A stretch of DNA of 64,000 nt, taken from Scytonema sp. UIC 10036 (GTDB lineage Bacteria; Cyanobacteriota; Cyanobacteriia; Cyanobacteriales; Nostocaceae). A model generated the notes under the pieces. That model searched no databases and was not told the origin of the DNA. It saw only the letters and a program-made list of their open reading frames with translations. The stretch is taken from positions 45,222 through 109,221 of the forward strand of contig NZ_WJFC01000016.1 in assembly GCF_009725235.1 (NCBI RefSeq), read 5' to 3'. The position numbers were made by a program, and so were the translations under genes. Each line of letters begins with the position of its first letter. Positions within the stretch are counted from its first letter, which is position 1. Of this stretch, positions 52,221 through 60,808 are shown in pieces.

Positions 52221-54158
52221 TTAAGAACTTCTTTCTCTCCTCAATAAAGCAATAGGGAAGTCTTCAGTGGTAAAATCAAAGTAGGGATTCTGCTTTGCTT
52301 TACATAGTTCTTCAGCACTTGCAGGAACTTTAGTGCTTAAGTAATTCATTAAATGAGAAACTTTTATACATCTATCACCTCTTTTGTTGGCTTTACCTTT
52401 GAGCGCTTCAATAAGGTGATATGTGTATATACTCATTGTTTTATCTGGTCGAATCCAAGAGCTTTCATATCCTTTTGATGAGGTGAAAACTACTCTTCCT
52501 TCACCCTGGTTAAGAGAATTAATAAAGGCTTTTGGATAAGCCGTTTCTTCAAAACCTAAGAGAATTCTTGTAAGTAATGGCTCTCGCTCTTGTTTTTCTA
52601 GTTCTTCTTTTGAGGTCGCCATTCCTGCTGCATGACAGCTATCAATGATGATAAGAAGGCGCTTTGCTTCAATTTGCCGTAGCTTATTAGTAAAATCTTC
52701 TGCACTTAATGCAGTGTCTTCAAGGCAACGAGTGTTAGTATCGTGTTGTAGTAAATAATAGCGGTTATCGCTTTTCCTTAGTGCGCCATGACCTGAATAA
52801 TACACAATTATTGTTGCCTCAGGGTCGTTTTCTGTCTGATTCTTTAGCCAGTCCAACCCGTTTAAAATGTTCTCACGTGTTGCTTCACGATCGTGTAACA
52901 GTCGAATATGGTTTTCGTCATCAGGATAAGCACAGAACCTTGAGTCAACTAAGGTTTCACGGAGTTTTTTTACATCGTTGACAGTTACTGGCAGCGATAA
53001 GCGATTATCAGCACATTCTCCAACTCCAATAAGGAGAGCATAGCCTTGGTTAAAGCTCTTTCGTTGTATTGGTTTTCGGAATTTGATTAAATAAATTCCT
53101 AGCCCAAGAAAGAATGTTCCTGAAAAGATTAATGCGAGCAATTTCCAGTTAAGCGGTGACTCGTCTCCTTCAGAATATGTTCTATAAAGTTTATCTATTT
53201 CTGCTTGATTATCATTAATAAAATCATTTACGGTCTTTATCCATGTAACATCATCAGCAGGAAGCACTAAACCATAGCTTTCCATCCCTATGTCTTTAGG
53301 ATAAATCATATAGTTTTTTATATTTGGAAGCTTTTCCTCAGATCTAAATAGCCATTTTAAGAGAATACCATCATTAACAAAACCGTCAATTTCTCCTCGA
53401 TCCAAAGCATCAAGAGCTTCTTGTGGGAAATTAAATTTTTTTAGTTTGTATCGTGTAAAAAAGCTGGAAATTCTCTGTTCTGATATAGAATTGACAATAA
53501 TACCAAGCTTTACTTCTTTCTTACTTTTTCCTTTTTCTAAAAGCTCATAAAATAATTCTTGTGCAGATTTAAGAATTAATATTTTTGTAGGTGTTTGAAC
53601 GAAAGATTGGGAAAAATGAATGCCTGGAATATCATTATCATTTCTAATTGTATCGGCACCACATTCTATATCAAAGCGAGGAGGATTTTTTATTGAAGAA
53701 CTTAGTGCTTGCGTGCCTTGAAAACGATTTTGATACAAGACCTCATGTGGTACTATCTTGAATTCACTATCAAGGTTTTGTTTTTTTTTAAGATAGTCTT
53801 GTAACTTTTCTATTAGATTTACACAGAAACCTCCTGGTCTCCCCAGCATTGGTTCTTTATAACTGATAGGAACGTCTTCGACTCTGTATCCCCAATCTAG
53901 TTTTTTTTGTTCTTTCGCTTTAGTAAGAACCCTGGAAAAATTTTCTGGTCTAACAGGAAGTGTCTGTGCGATGACAATAGGATTTGCTAGAAATATGCCT
54001 CCAGTGGCAACGAGAAAAGATAGAACCCTAAGTTTTCTCGAATGAATATGCTTTTTTTGTTTATTGATGTTGGTCTCAAAATTGAAGAAATAAAGATTGA
54101 TTAAACCCATCCTGGCAAGCAATGAAAGTGTAGTGTACAGCATATATGTTGAAATCAA
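52221..54158 (-). CDS. Transmembrane metacaspase with periplasmic solute-binding-type domain
   Basis: The protein has 645 residues. A signal anchor is at about 43-64 (LRVLSFLVATGGIFLANPIVI). Residues 66-330 resemble a family-3 solute-binding protein (PILGRPGGFC-type ligand pocket; FSQSFVQTPTKILIL; LDALDRGEIDGFVNDGILLKWL). A TM helix spans about 338-358. Residues 371-640 are a caspase (C14) domain: H457 in YYSGHG and C508 in IDSCHA are the catalytic dyad, and DKTMSIYTYHLIEALKG is a conserved helix. The architecture predicts an external ligand sensor driving a cytosolic protease. The start is ATG 54158; a shorter start is possible at codon 17. The gene is AT-rich and single. The sensor ligand is unknown. 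Confidence 0.9.
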   Translation of the reverse strand: MISTYMLYTTLSLLARMGLINLYFFNFETNINKQKKHIHSRKLRVLSFLVATGGIFLANPIVIAQTLPVRPENFSRVLTKAKEQKKLDWGYRVEDVPISYKEPMLGRPGGFCVNLIEKLQDYLKKKQNLDSEFKIVPHEVLYQNRFQGTQALSSSIKNPPRFDIECGADTIRNDNDIPGIHFSQSFVQTPTKILILKSAQELFYELLEKGKSKKEVKLGIIVNSISEQRISSFFTRYKLKKFNFPQEALDALDRGEIDGFVNDGILLKWLFRSEEKLPNIKNYMIYPKDIGMESYGLVLPADDVTWIKTVNDFINDNQAEIDKLYRTYSEGDESPLNWKLLALIFSGTFFLGLGIYLIKFRKPIQRKSFNQGYALLIGVGECADNRLSLPVTVNDVKKLRETLVDSRFCAYPDDENHIRLLHDREATRENILNGLDWLKNQTENDPEATIIVYYSGHGALRKSDNRYYLLQHDTNTRCLEDTALSAEDFTNKLRQIEAKRLLIIIDSCHAAGMATSKEELEKQEREPLLTRILLGFEETAYPKAFINSLNQGEGRVVFTSSKGYESSWIRPDKTMSIYTYHLIEALKGKANKRGDRCIKVSHLMNYLSTKVPASAEELCKAKQNPYFDFTTEDFPIALLRRERSS

Positions 54159-54598
54159 CAGGATATTGTTCTTTTATATCACTATACAAACTCTTATCTC
54201 GTAAAATCCCGTATGTGCCAGAAATTTTATTGAACACTAACGCTCTTCTATCACTTTCGCTAAAGAAAATTTGAAACCCTATTTTCACATTAGTCCGCGT
54301 AGGCGGATTTTATTTGTGTAGCTGCGACTTCTGGTCGCCTCAATTATTCTCTCTATAGTGATAAAAGAGTGCTAATTTAGAACTATTTTGGGGAAAAGTA
54401 ACCATATTATAAGACTGCACCACTTTTTAAGCAGTGCGGTCTGGACTAGTATAGAAAGTCTAATTAAATATAAATAAATTTGAAGTTTTGCTGTCTTTCA
54501 GATTTTACCGCTCGCCAGTTCACCCTGGTTTTGTTTATCTATTAAGAACTACAACATCAAATTCCACCATTCCAGATTTGGCTCAAATATTTTTGAAC
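54159..54598. other. Spacer upstream of the metacaspase
   Basis: 440 bp with one palindromic repeat (54292-54340). A reverse open frame at 54076-54288 overlaps the metacaspase 5' end in another frame and is not supported. I see nothing else. Confidence 0.5.
54292..54340. repeat. Double-hairpin intergenic repeat
   Basis: Hairpin TCCGC-GTAG-GCGGA (54294-54307) followed by GCGAC-TTCTG-GTCGC (54324-54338). From memory this two-hairpin unit is a frequent spacer repeat in Nostoc-type genomes. The second arm has the word TGTGTAGCTGCGACTTC. Confidence 0.65.
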
Positions 54599-55162
54599 CT
54601 ACCCAAAGGGTTGACCGTATTCTTTCCACATCTCCTTATTAAAAGGACTGCGCCACTTTTGAATCAGTACCTGCTCCAACTGTTGCCTTGGTTTTCTCTG
54701 AAGTGGGGCGTCCCACCAGAATTTAATGCCAACCGCAGTCTGCAAACCATAGCGGTAGTGCAACTCCAGGTAGTTGGCAATATAGTCCTTACAGTCGTGT
54801 ACTCCCTTCCACCGCTTGTTAGAGCGACAAGTTTCACCTATGTAGAGGATGAGAGGCATGGTGTTATCCACAATAAAGTAGATAGCAGCAGAACCAGGAG
54901 TACCGTCTGTCGCCATTCTATAAAATGACATTGGTTGCAGCCGCAACGTTAGCGGGTCGATTTTGTCAGGGTCACAATAGCTGGGTGTAAGGTCAAACAA
55001 TGCTACTTGCTGTACTGGTTTGGTTTCCCTCACCTGTTGCTGGTGGTCAAAAATTCGCTGCTTCCACCTTAGTAAAGCATCTTTATCCATCACAAACTGC
55101 TCTTGCTTGAGTGCTGGTGTGGGGGGTGGGGGTGAAAACAGGTCAAGTTGATGGGGTTCCAA
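54599..55162 (-). CDS. GIY-YIG nuclease family protein
   Basis: The protein has 187 residues. The C-terminal 100 residues hold the GIY-YIG signature as AIYFIVDN and LILYIGET, then EQVLIQKWRSPFNKEMW with the Glu and Asn expected at the active site. The first 90 residues are polar with a proline-rich start (LDLFSPPPPTPA), a helix (DKDALLRWKQRIFDHQQQV), and a DUF-like middle region. It belongs to a cyanobacterial family that is common near mobile DNA. The role of this one is unknown. Confidence 0.8.
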   Translation of the reverse strand: MEPHQLDLFSPPPPTPALKQEQFVMDKDALLRWKQRIFDHQQQVRETKPVQQVALFDLTPSYCDPDKIDPLTLRLQPMSFYRMATDGTPGSAAIYFIVDNTMPLILYIGETCRSNKRWKGVHDCKDYIANYLELHYRYGLQTAVGIKFWWDAPLQRKPRQQLEQVLIQKWRSPFNKEMWKEYGQPFG

Positions 55163-55332
55163 AGGCTGTATTTACTAATCCAACTTACTGATGATACTTG
55201 AAGATGGTGTAGTTGGGGTGCGATCGGCTAGGGATTACAACACCATCCGTATCGCACAAAGGGCAAAGTAGTATGCGATCGCATACCCTCATCGCGACAA
55301 ACGAACTGCCTGCGAACCATCTGTATCCCACT

Positions 55333-55944
55333 TCATAACCCACTTGGAGACTTGGACAACCATTCCCAGAACTGCTGCTTCAACTCGGATTGTCTTTTAC
55401 TAGAGGTCACAAATATGTCAGCGCCGCCATCATAAGGATGATAAACTTCACCTGTTAAGAGCGAAGCAAATAAAATGAACGGCGCATTATCATCCGCAAC
55501 TGCTTTGATTAAGTTATCAAACTGACCCGATGACCATAAGACCGGAGCACACCAAATGTTCATTATTCTTTTTTCTGGCTCCGTTGGATCTACCAATGAA
55601 TTGAAAAAAGTGAATGTGAGGTCTTCAAGTTGGGGAACGTCTTGCGTATCGATGCCCGATTGAGGATGTTCGCCGTATTGCGATACAAATAACTTGCAAC
55701 GAGTTTGAACGCCAAGGACTTCTGTGGCAACCGTATTGTGCCGTGAAAGCAGAATAGAGTACTCATCAAGTGTTTGTGGATACCGTTTTGTTTCGGCCAA
55801 GGAGTGAATTCGCAACCATCTATCTGGAATTTCATTTCTCAAAAGATGAGCCACGGGCGGAGCCGAGCCGTAAAATTTTTGCCACCGTTGTCGATCTTCT
55901 TTCATGCTAAAGGAAATTTTCTTGACAAGCTTTTTTAACAACAT
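55333..55944 (-). CDS. DUF3885-like hypothetical protein
   Basis: The protein has 203 residues by the longest frame. The core WLRIHSLAETKRYPQTLDEY and ILLSRHNTVATEVLG matches what I know of DUF3885-type proteins, often listed with immunity-like proteins. The end is acidic with aromatic residues (PYDGGADIFVTSS, LKQQFWEWLS). A second start exists at codon 14. It has no TM segment. It may be an orphan immunity gene of a contact-dependent toxin, which is inference. Confidence 0.6.
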   Translation of the reverse strand: MLLKKLVKKISFSMKEDRQRWQKFYGSAPPVAHLLRNEIPDRWLRIHSLAETKRYPQTLDEYSILLSRHNTVATEVLGVQTRCKLFVSQYGEHPQSGIDTQDVPQLEDLTFTFFNSLVDPTEPEKRIMNIWCAPVLWSSGQFDNLIKAVADDNAPFILFASLLTGEVYHPYDGGADIFVTSSKRQSELKQQFWEWLSKSPSGL

Positions 55945-56254
55945 GTTTATGCAGGGTTTCCTTGTTTAAGTAGAAGTTGTAATATTACTTAATTTTTTGT
56001 ACGCTAAGTCAACAAATGAGGGCGATAAGCCAGCTGCCTACAGGAGTACAGCCGTATCGCTCTCCAGTTGATAAAGAAAGTGTGCGTTTGCCTCCCGGAC
56101 GCTTCGCGATAAGCCGGGTACGGCGGCGCTGCCATGCGATCGCAGGAGATGAGGAAGGCGATTTGGTGCGATACTGCAGTATAACCGTCAGCGAGTGGGA
56201 TAAGGCACGCTACGATCTGGTGCCGTATCGCACTCTCCTTCTATATAGTATGGT
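55945..56254. other. Spacer with an inverted REP-like palindrome
   Basis: 310 bp. It holds an inverted copy of the REP-like element (GGCGATAAGCCAGCTGCC ... CAGCCGTATCGC, 56017-56062) and a second related stretch at 56165-56240 (GGTGCGATACTGCAG ... TGCCGTATCGCAC). Together they form an array of palindromes upstream of the next gene. Confidence 0.7.
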
Positions 56255-56872
56255 ATGAATGTCTTTGCTGATTTTAGTAAAGAAAGCTACCAACAGTATA
56301 TGCACATTTTTGATGCTTATACTCCCTATACCAAGCATTATGATAACTTCAACGTTTTTAGAAACAATGTGTTAAGAATATCAACAATCGAGCATACAGT
56401 ACAAACGATGACATCTAAAACCTACGATATTTCCCGTGAAGGACTCATTAAATTCAAAAATTCTCCTTTATGCCTTTTGGAAATCTCACCATTAGACTTT
56501 TGGGATGGTCTTATTCCCTTTGAAGAAATTCCGACAATCATTAGTCGAATGGAAAACTGGGATTTACCTGATGTTAAATTAAATGAACGCTTGAACGCAG
56601 TCGTTTCCATACAGTCAATACTCCGCGAACTGACACACAAACTCTTGCTGGCTTGTCCTTACGCATCTTCCCCAAAAGATTTGAGACACAGCCCTTATTT
56701 GTCTGTTTTGCCGTCAGATTGTTACACTTTAATTGCTGGCATTGTATTTAAGCTTGATAATAACGGAACTACTTACATTGCCTGTCCCAGCCACTACCGC
56801 GATTTTTGGCTAATGTGGCTACAGTTAACTGGCACTTATCTTATGGACATGGTTGAAATAGACCCCCACTAA
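56255..56872 (+). CDS. Hypothetical protein
   Basis: The protein has 205 residues: an N-terminal part rich in Tyr and Phe (YQQYMHIFDAYTPYTKHYDNF), then ISPLDFWDGLIPFEEIPTII, a helical region (LNAVVSIQSILRELTHKLLL) and a hydrophobic C-terminal segment (YRDFWLMWLQLTGTYLM). There are no motifs that I recognise. Codon use appears normal. It sits directly downstream of REP-like palindromes. Confidence 0.55.
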   Translation: MNVFADFSKESYQQYMHIFDAYTPYTKHYDNFNVFRNNVLRISTIEHTVQTMTSKTYDISREGLIKFKNSPLCLLEISPLDFWDGLIPFEEIPTIISRMENWDLPDVKLNERLNAVVSIQSILRELTHKLLLACPYASSPKDLRHSPYLSVLPSDCYTLIAGIVFKLDNNGTTYIACPSHYRDFWLMWLQLTGTYLMDMVEIDPH

Positions 56873-57538
56873 CCTAATTCGTGAGTCGCAATCAAATAAG
56901 GATAAAAACCGATCGATAGTGGCGATATGGCTTAAACCGTTATGCTTCGCAAGCTCGCACTTTTCGTTCTCTTGGGAAACTTGGGCGATACGGCTGTACT
57001 CCCAAGAGGCAGCTGGCTTATCGCCTCCAGAGCGATTATGCTGTGCCACTTGCACACCCCATGTGTAAAGTTTTGTAAGAAACGCGAATACAGGGAGAGG
57101 ACTGCAAAGCACTTTTGCATGGGGGTGTGGAGGTATGGCGGAGTCGCACTCGCTGGAGAAGTCGCCGGGGGCTGTGGAGGGTCGCCGGGGGTGTGGTGGC
57201 TGAAAAAGCTTTATGATGAAGCTGGCGGGTGAAGCACCCATAAAAGTAATTTATAATTTCCGCCTAATTGATATTCCGTCGGAAATCAATGACGTGAGTG
57301 GGGTAGTCGGATGCTGTCCACTCATTTATGTCCACATATGATAGTGAACATAGTTGAAACTTTGCAGAACTTTGTCCACAATCTTTTGAAAGCGTACAAA
57401 GATAGTCGGTAGCAGGGTGTAGTTCTACGTGTGGCGATGTTCTGATTACTGGCGATCGCATACCCTGAACGGATACATTTAATGAATCAGAAAAATCAGA
57501 ATTTGTATTTGGTAGTATTAGTAGAAGATAATTTCAAT
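56873..57538. other. Spacer with REP-like palindrome and dispersed repeat
   Basis: About 665 bp. 56984-57025 is the REP-like palindrome in + orientation. 57041-57120 is the long form of the dispersed repeat, directly joined to it, the same order as at 41881. 57125-57240 is a short GC-rich stretch (GTCGCCGGGGG twice). The rest shows nothing convincing. Confidence 0.7.
57041..57120 (+). repeat. Dispersed intergenic repeat (long copy)
   Basis: GTGCCACTTGCAC, then TGTAAAGTTTTGTAAGAAAC, GCGAATACAGGGAGAGGA and TGCAAAGCACTTTT. It matches 51443-51525 over its full length. Confidence 0.85.
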
Positions 57539-58066
57539 ATGAAAAAATACTTTAAAAACTTTGACCTAGGCAATTTTTGGTCAGATGACGAATATGCAAA
57601 GCATTATCAATCACCTCCAGTTACAAATGAGCTAATTAAAGCTGTCGAAAATAAGCTGGGATTTAAACTTCCTGACTCTTACATTGAGTTAATGAAAACA
57701 AGTAATGGAGGCATACCAAACAAAAGGTATTTTCCGACGAAAGAAGAAACCACATGGGGTGACAAAATTCAGATAGAAGGAATTTTTGGGATTGGTGTAG
57801 ATGGCTCTTCTTATTCTTTATGCGGAGATAACAGCAACCAGTTTTGGATTGATGAGTGGGGCTATCCCAATTTTGGAGTTTATATTTGTGATACTCCTTC
57901 TGCTGGACACGACCTGATTATGCTGGATTATCGCAAGTGCGGCAGAGAAGGAGAACCAGAAGTAGCACATATAGACCAAGAAAGAAATTATAAGATAACA
58001 ACTATTGCTCAAGACTTTGAAACTTTTCTCAGAGGCTTAACAGATGAAATAGAGATTATCTTGTAA
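57539..58066 (+). CDS. SUKH (SMI1/KNR4) family protein
   Basis: I choose ATG 57539 (MKKYFKNFDLGNFWSDD); an ATG at 57482 adds 19 residues of doubtful coding. The product has 175 residues. SUKH-1 features are the helix ELIKAVENKLGFKLPDSYIELMKTSNGG, the strand region IFGIGVDGSSYSL, DEWGYPNFGVYICDTPSAGHDLIMLDYR and the last helix AQDFETFLRGL. SUKH proteins are frequent immunity proteins against polymorphic nuclease toxins. No toxin gene is adjacent, so it is an orphan. The AT-rich composition fits transfer. Confidence 0.85.
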   Translation: MKKYFKNFDLGNFWSDDEYAKHYQSPPVTNELIKAVENKLGFKLPDSYIELMKTSNGGIPNKRYFPTKEETTWGDKIQIEGIFGIGVDGSSYSLCGDNSNQFWIDEWGYPNFGVYICDTPSAGHDLIMLDYRKCGREGEPEVAHIDQERNYKITTIAQDFETFLRGLTDEIEIIL

Positions 58067-58450
58067 AGACGACTTATGATTTAGAGGTTGATCCGAGATA
58101 GCTGTATAAAAGGAAATTAGTGCTGAAAACCCTTATCCTGTCTGAGTTTGATAATTTGTTACTTTCTTGTACCCAATGTTATTGCAAGTGACGGAAAATT
58201 AAGCATTTTTAGCTCTTATTTCCGTTTTCGTCCATATCTCGACTTAACCTCCAATAGGCTACTTCTACCGCGCTTTGTTGTATCTAATTGCACATAATAA
58301 TTATCCGGAAAATTGTGATAAATTTAATATTCAGTAGTAATATATGCTGAAAAATTTCCATATACTTTTGTAAAATTTATCCGTGTCTTTTCTCTTAAAC
58401 CCCGTATTATTGCTGTAAACTCGGAGTCACATTTTTGGGGAGAACACGTT
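58067..58450. other. Spacer upstream of the lipoxygenase gene
   Basis: 384 bp, AT-rich in its last third. GGGGAGA is 8 bases before the lipoxygenase ATG. No palindrome or gene could be supported. Confidence 0.5.
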
Positions 58451-60319
58451 ATGCGTTCGCGTAGCGGCTGCTTTGCAGCATCGCCAAAGCGACAACAACG
58501 ACAGCAACAATTAATCGAGCAGTATGTTTTCTCGCGCCGTACCATGCTAGCGCTCCTTGGTTTCATCTGTGCTCCAGGGTTGGAACATTTCCTTGTAGTG
58601 GGAGACACTCAACCACCAGAACCTACACCTCCTGCTAATCCTCAAATCCCAACTTTACCTCAAAAAAATTCATTGGCAGATCAAAAAGAACGCCAACAGC
58701 AGCTTGAAATTGCACGCTCTCAATACCAGTTAACATCTCGACTGCCAAACTCCGTGCGTGTGGAAACTTTACCAGTCCAAGAGGCTTTTGATGAGGGCTA
58801 TAGTAAGAATCGGGCAAGTATAACCCAGAAATCTATAGAAAATCAACAAGCATTTTTACAAGACCCCAAACCCTTTCTCGCATTAGAAGACTACACGAAC
58901 GTTTTTAAAGTTTTACCCGTACCGGAGATTGCCAAAACCTTTCGCAAGGATGCGATATTTGCTCTGCAACGGCTGTGGGGTCCCAATCCCATGGAACTGA
59001 CTAACGTTTTAGCACTCAATTACAATCTTCAAGAAAAACTGGGGATAACAAATGAGATTTTTCAAACCGTTCTGGCTGCTGCTAGAGGAACGGCATATGT
59101 TAGCGAAACTCTTGAAAGTGCTACCAAAAATGGCGGTTTGTTTGTCACCGATTATGCAATCCTCGCAAGTGATGGCATTACCTCAAAAACAAACCGATAT
59201 CTCATCGCTCCCATTGCTCTTTATTATGCCGATCGCGACCGGGGTGATTGGCGTTTAATCCCCATTGCCATTCAACTAGGACAGATACCACAAGAAAGTT
59301 TGCTTTGTACTCCCTTGGATGGTGCAGACTGGACTTTAGCCAAGCTAATTGCCCAAATGGCTGATTTTTCCGTTCATGAGTTAGTCCGTCACCTAGGTCA
59401 AACCCATCTGGCTCTAGAACCCATTGCACTAGCAACTGTACGCGAACTCCCTGCTCTTCATCCCGTAAACGTGCTATTAAAACCGCATTTTGAGTTTACC
59501 ATGGCAATCAACGCTTTTGGAGATCGAGTGTTGATTAATCCAGGGGGATACGTAGATGTCATTCTAGGAGGTACTTTAGAAAGTTCCCTCAACCTTGTAA
59601 ATCTTGGTGTCTCTGAAGTGTTCAACAACTTCAGCAACTTCGCTCTCCCGAACAATTTACAAAAGCGTGGTGTTAGCGATCGCTCTATATTGAAAGATTT
59701 TCCCTATAGAGATGACGGATTGCTAATTTGGGATGCTCTATTTGAGTATGTCAATCGGTACATGGGGATTTACTACAGAAGCAATAAAGATATTCGAGAG
59801 GATTTCGAGTTGCAAAATTGGTTAAAAGCTTTACGAACACCTGTTAGTGATGGAGGCTTCGGTGTCACTTCCTTACCTCAAAACTTGACTCACCGCGACC
59901 AGTTAATTAACTTGCTAACACAAATTATTTTTACAGCAGGTCCACAACACTCAGCCATTGCCTGGACTCAATATCAATATATGTCTTTTATTCCTAATAT
60001 GCCTGGAGCTATTTATCAGCCTGTTCCTACAACTAAAGGAATAGTCAACGAGAATAACTTAACCAGTTTCTTGCCCGGTGTGGAACCAACCTTCGCGCAA
60101 GTGAACGTCATATCGGGAATTGGCGTCAAACTTGATGTTAAAGCATTTACAGATTTTGGTGTCAATAGTTTTCAAGATCCGCGAGCGATTGCTGTTCTTA
60201 AAGGTTTGCAAAATCGCTTAGATGTTGTGGAAAAACAGATCTCACAACGCAATAAACATCGAGAGGAATGCTATCCTGGCTTTTTACCTTCCCGCATAGC
60301 TAACAGTACCAGTGGTTGA
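58451..60319 (+). CDS. Lipoxygenase-family protein with altered iron ligands
   Basis: The protein has 622 residues. The lipoxygenase core is visible: WTLAKLIAQMADFSVHELVRH (H309 and H314 as two iron ligands, H319 next), LHPVNVLLKPHFEFTMAIN (336-354) and the third ligand H500 in TAGPQHSAIAWTQ. Lipoxygenases oxygenate polyunsaturated fatty acids. Two usual ligands are not as expected: the Asn four residues after H500 is Ala504, and the C-terminal Ile (NSxSI) is Gly622 (NSTSG). The N-terminus is long and proline-rich, with a Tat-like RRTMLALLGF near 29-38. The first ~15 codons fall within a palindromic repeat-like sequence (GCGTAGCGGCTGCTTTGCAG). ATG 58451 has GGGGAGA upstream. Confidence 0.88.
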   Translation: MRSRSGCFAASPKRQQRQQQLIEQYVFSRRTMLALLGFICAPGLEHFLVVGDTQPPEPTPPANPQIPTLPQKNSLADQKERQQQLEIARSQYQLTSRLPNSVRVETLPVQEAFDEGYSKNRASITQKSIENQQAFLQDPKPFLALEDYTNVFKVLPVPEIAKTFRKDAIFALQRLWGPNPMELTNVLALNYNLQEKLGITNEIFQTVLAAARGTAYVSETLESATKNGGLFVTDYAILASDGITSKTNRYLIAPIALYYADRDRGDWRLIPIAIQLGQIPQESLLCTPLDGADWTLAKLIAQMADFSVHELVRHLGQTHLALEPIALATVRELPALHPVNVLLKPHFEFTMAINAFGDRVLINPGGYVDVILGGTLESSLNLVNLGVSEVFNNFSNFALPNNLQKRGVSDRSILKDFPYRDDGLLIWDALFEYVNRYMGIYYRSNKDIREDFELQNWLKALRTPVSDGGFGVTSLPQNLTHRDQLINLLTQIIFTAGPQHSAIAWTQYQYMSFIPNMPGAIYQPVPTTKGIVNENNLTSFLPGVEPTFAQVNVISGIGVKLDVKAFTDFGVNSFQDPRAIAVLKGLQNRLDVVEKQISQRNKHREECYPGFLPSRIANSTSG

Positions 60320-60537
60320 AATGTGTGTTACCAGGCTTACAAGTAAAAGCGCGATCGCACTTACGTATGAGAACGAAGAGTGCGATCGGCTTCAAAAAAC
60401 TCATACTGTGCGCTTCATATCAGTACGTTCGCTGTTATGCGATCGCAAATTTTATGCTACGTGTTGTAATACGCATCAAGTCACAGGTAACTGGCGATCG
60501 CTTTTCTTCCCTACAATCGGCTCAGTACATAAATCCT

Positions 60538-60807
60538 CTATTTTTTATCCGCTAAAGAATTAATTTTCTTAACCAAAGAATTGTGCCATTCCCTGCCTTC
60601 CTTTGAAGAATAAGGCTTGTATCCCCCGCTTTCCCAGCTTGAGTAAACAGAAATAGGCGTTTTTTCTAGTTTTAAAAGTTTAGCAGCAGCAAACAGTTGA
60701 TCCGCATCTGGTGATGAATAAGGGGATGTATAGTCATCAGGCTCTTCAGAATTCCGAACTGCATACTTTTCTAAAAAATCTAAAATTTCTTCTGATAGTT
60801 TTTTCAT
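60538..60807 (-). CDS. Small hypothetical protein, last gene of the small-gene operon
   Basis: The protein has 89 residues: a helical start (LSEEILDFLEKYAVR), a Pro/Ser/Asp middle (SPYSSPDADQLFAAAKLL) and a basic end. It begins directly after the stop of the upstream gene (60809), so it is translationally coupled. The motif YKPYSSKEGREWHNSLV may be the functional part. The family is unknown. Confidence 0.65.
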   Translation of the reverse strand: MKKLSEEILDFLEKYAVRNSEEPDDYTSPYSSPDADQLFAAAKLLKLEKTPISVYSSWESGGYKPYSSKEGREWHNSLVKKINSLADKK

Positions 60808-60808
60808 C

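Noticed and set aside
54076..54288. 70-codon reverse frame overlapping the metacaspase start
   Set aside because: It is out of frame with the metacaspase, whose signal anchor region is better supported; no family resemblance.
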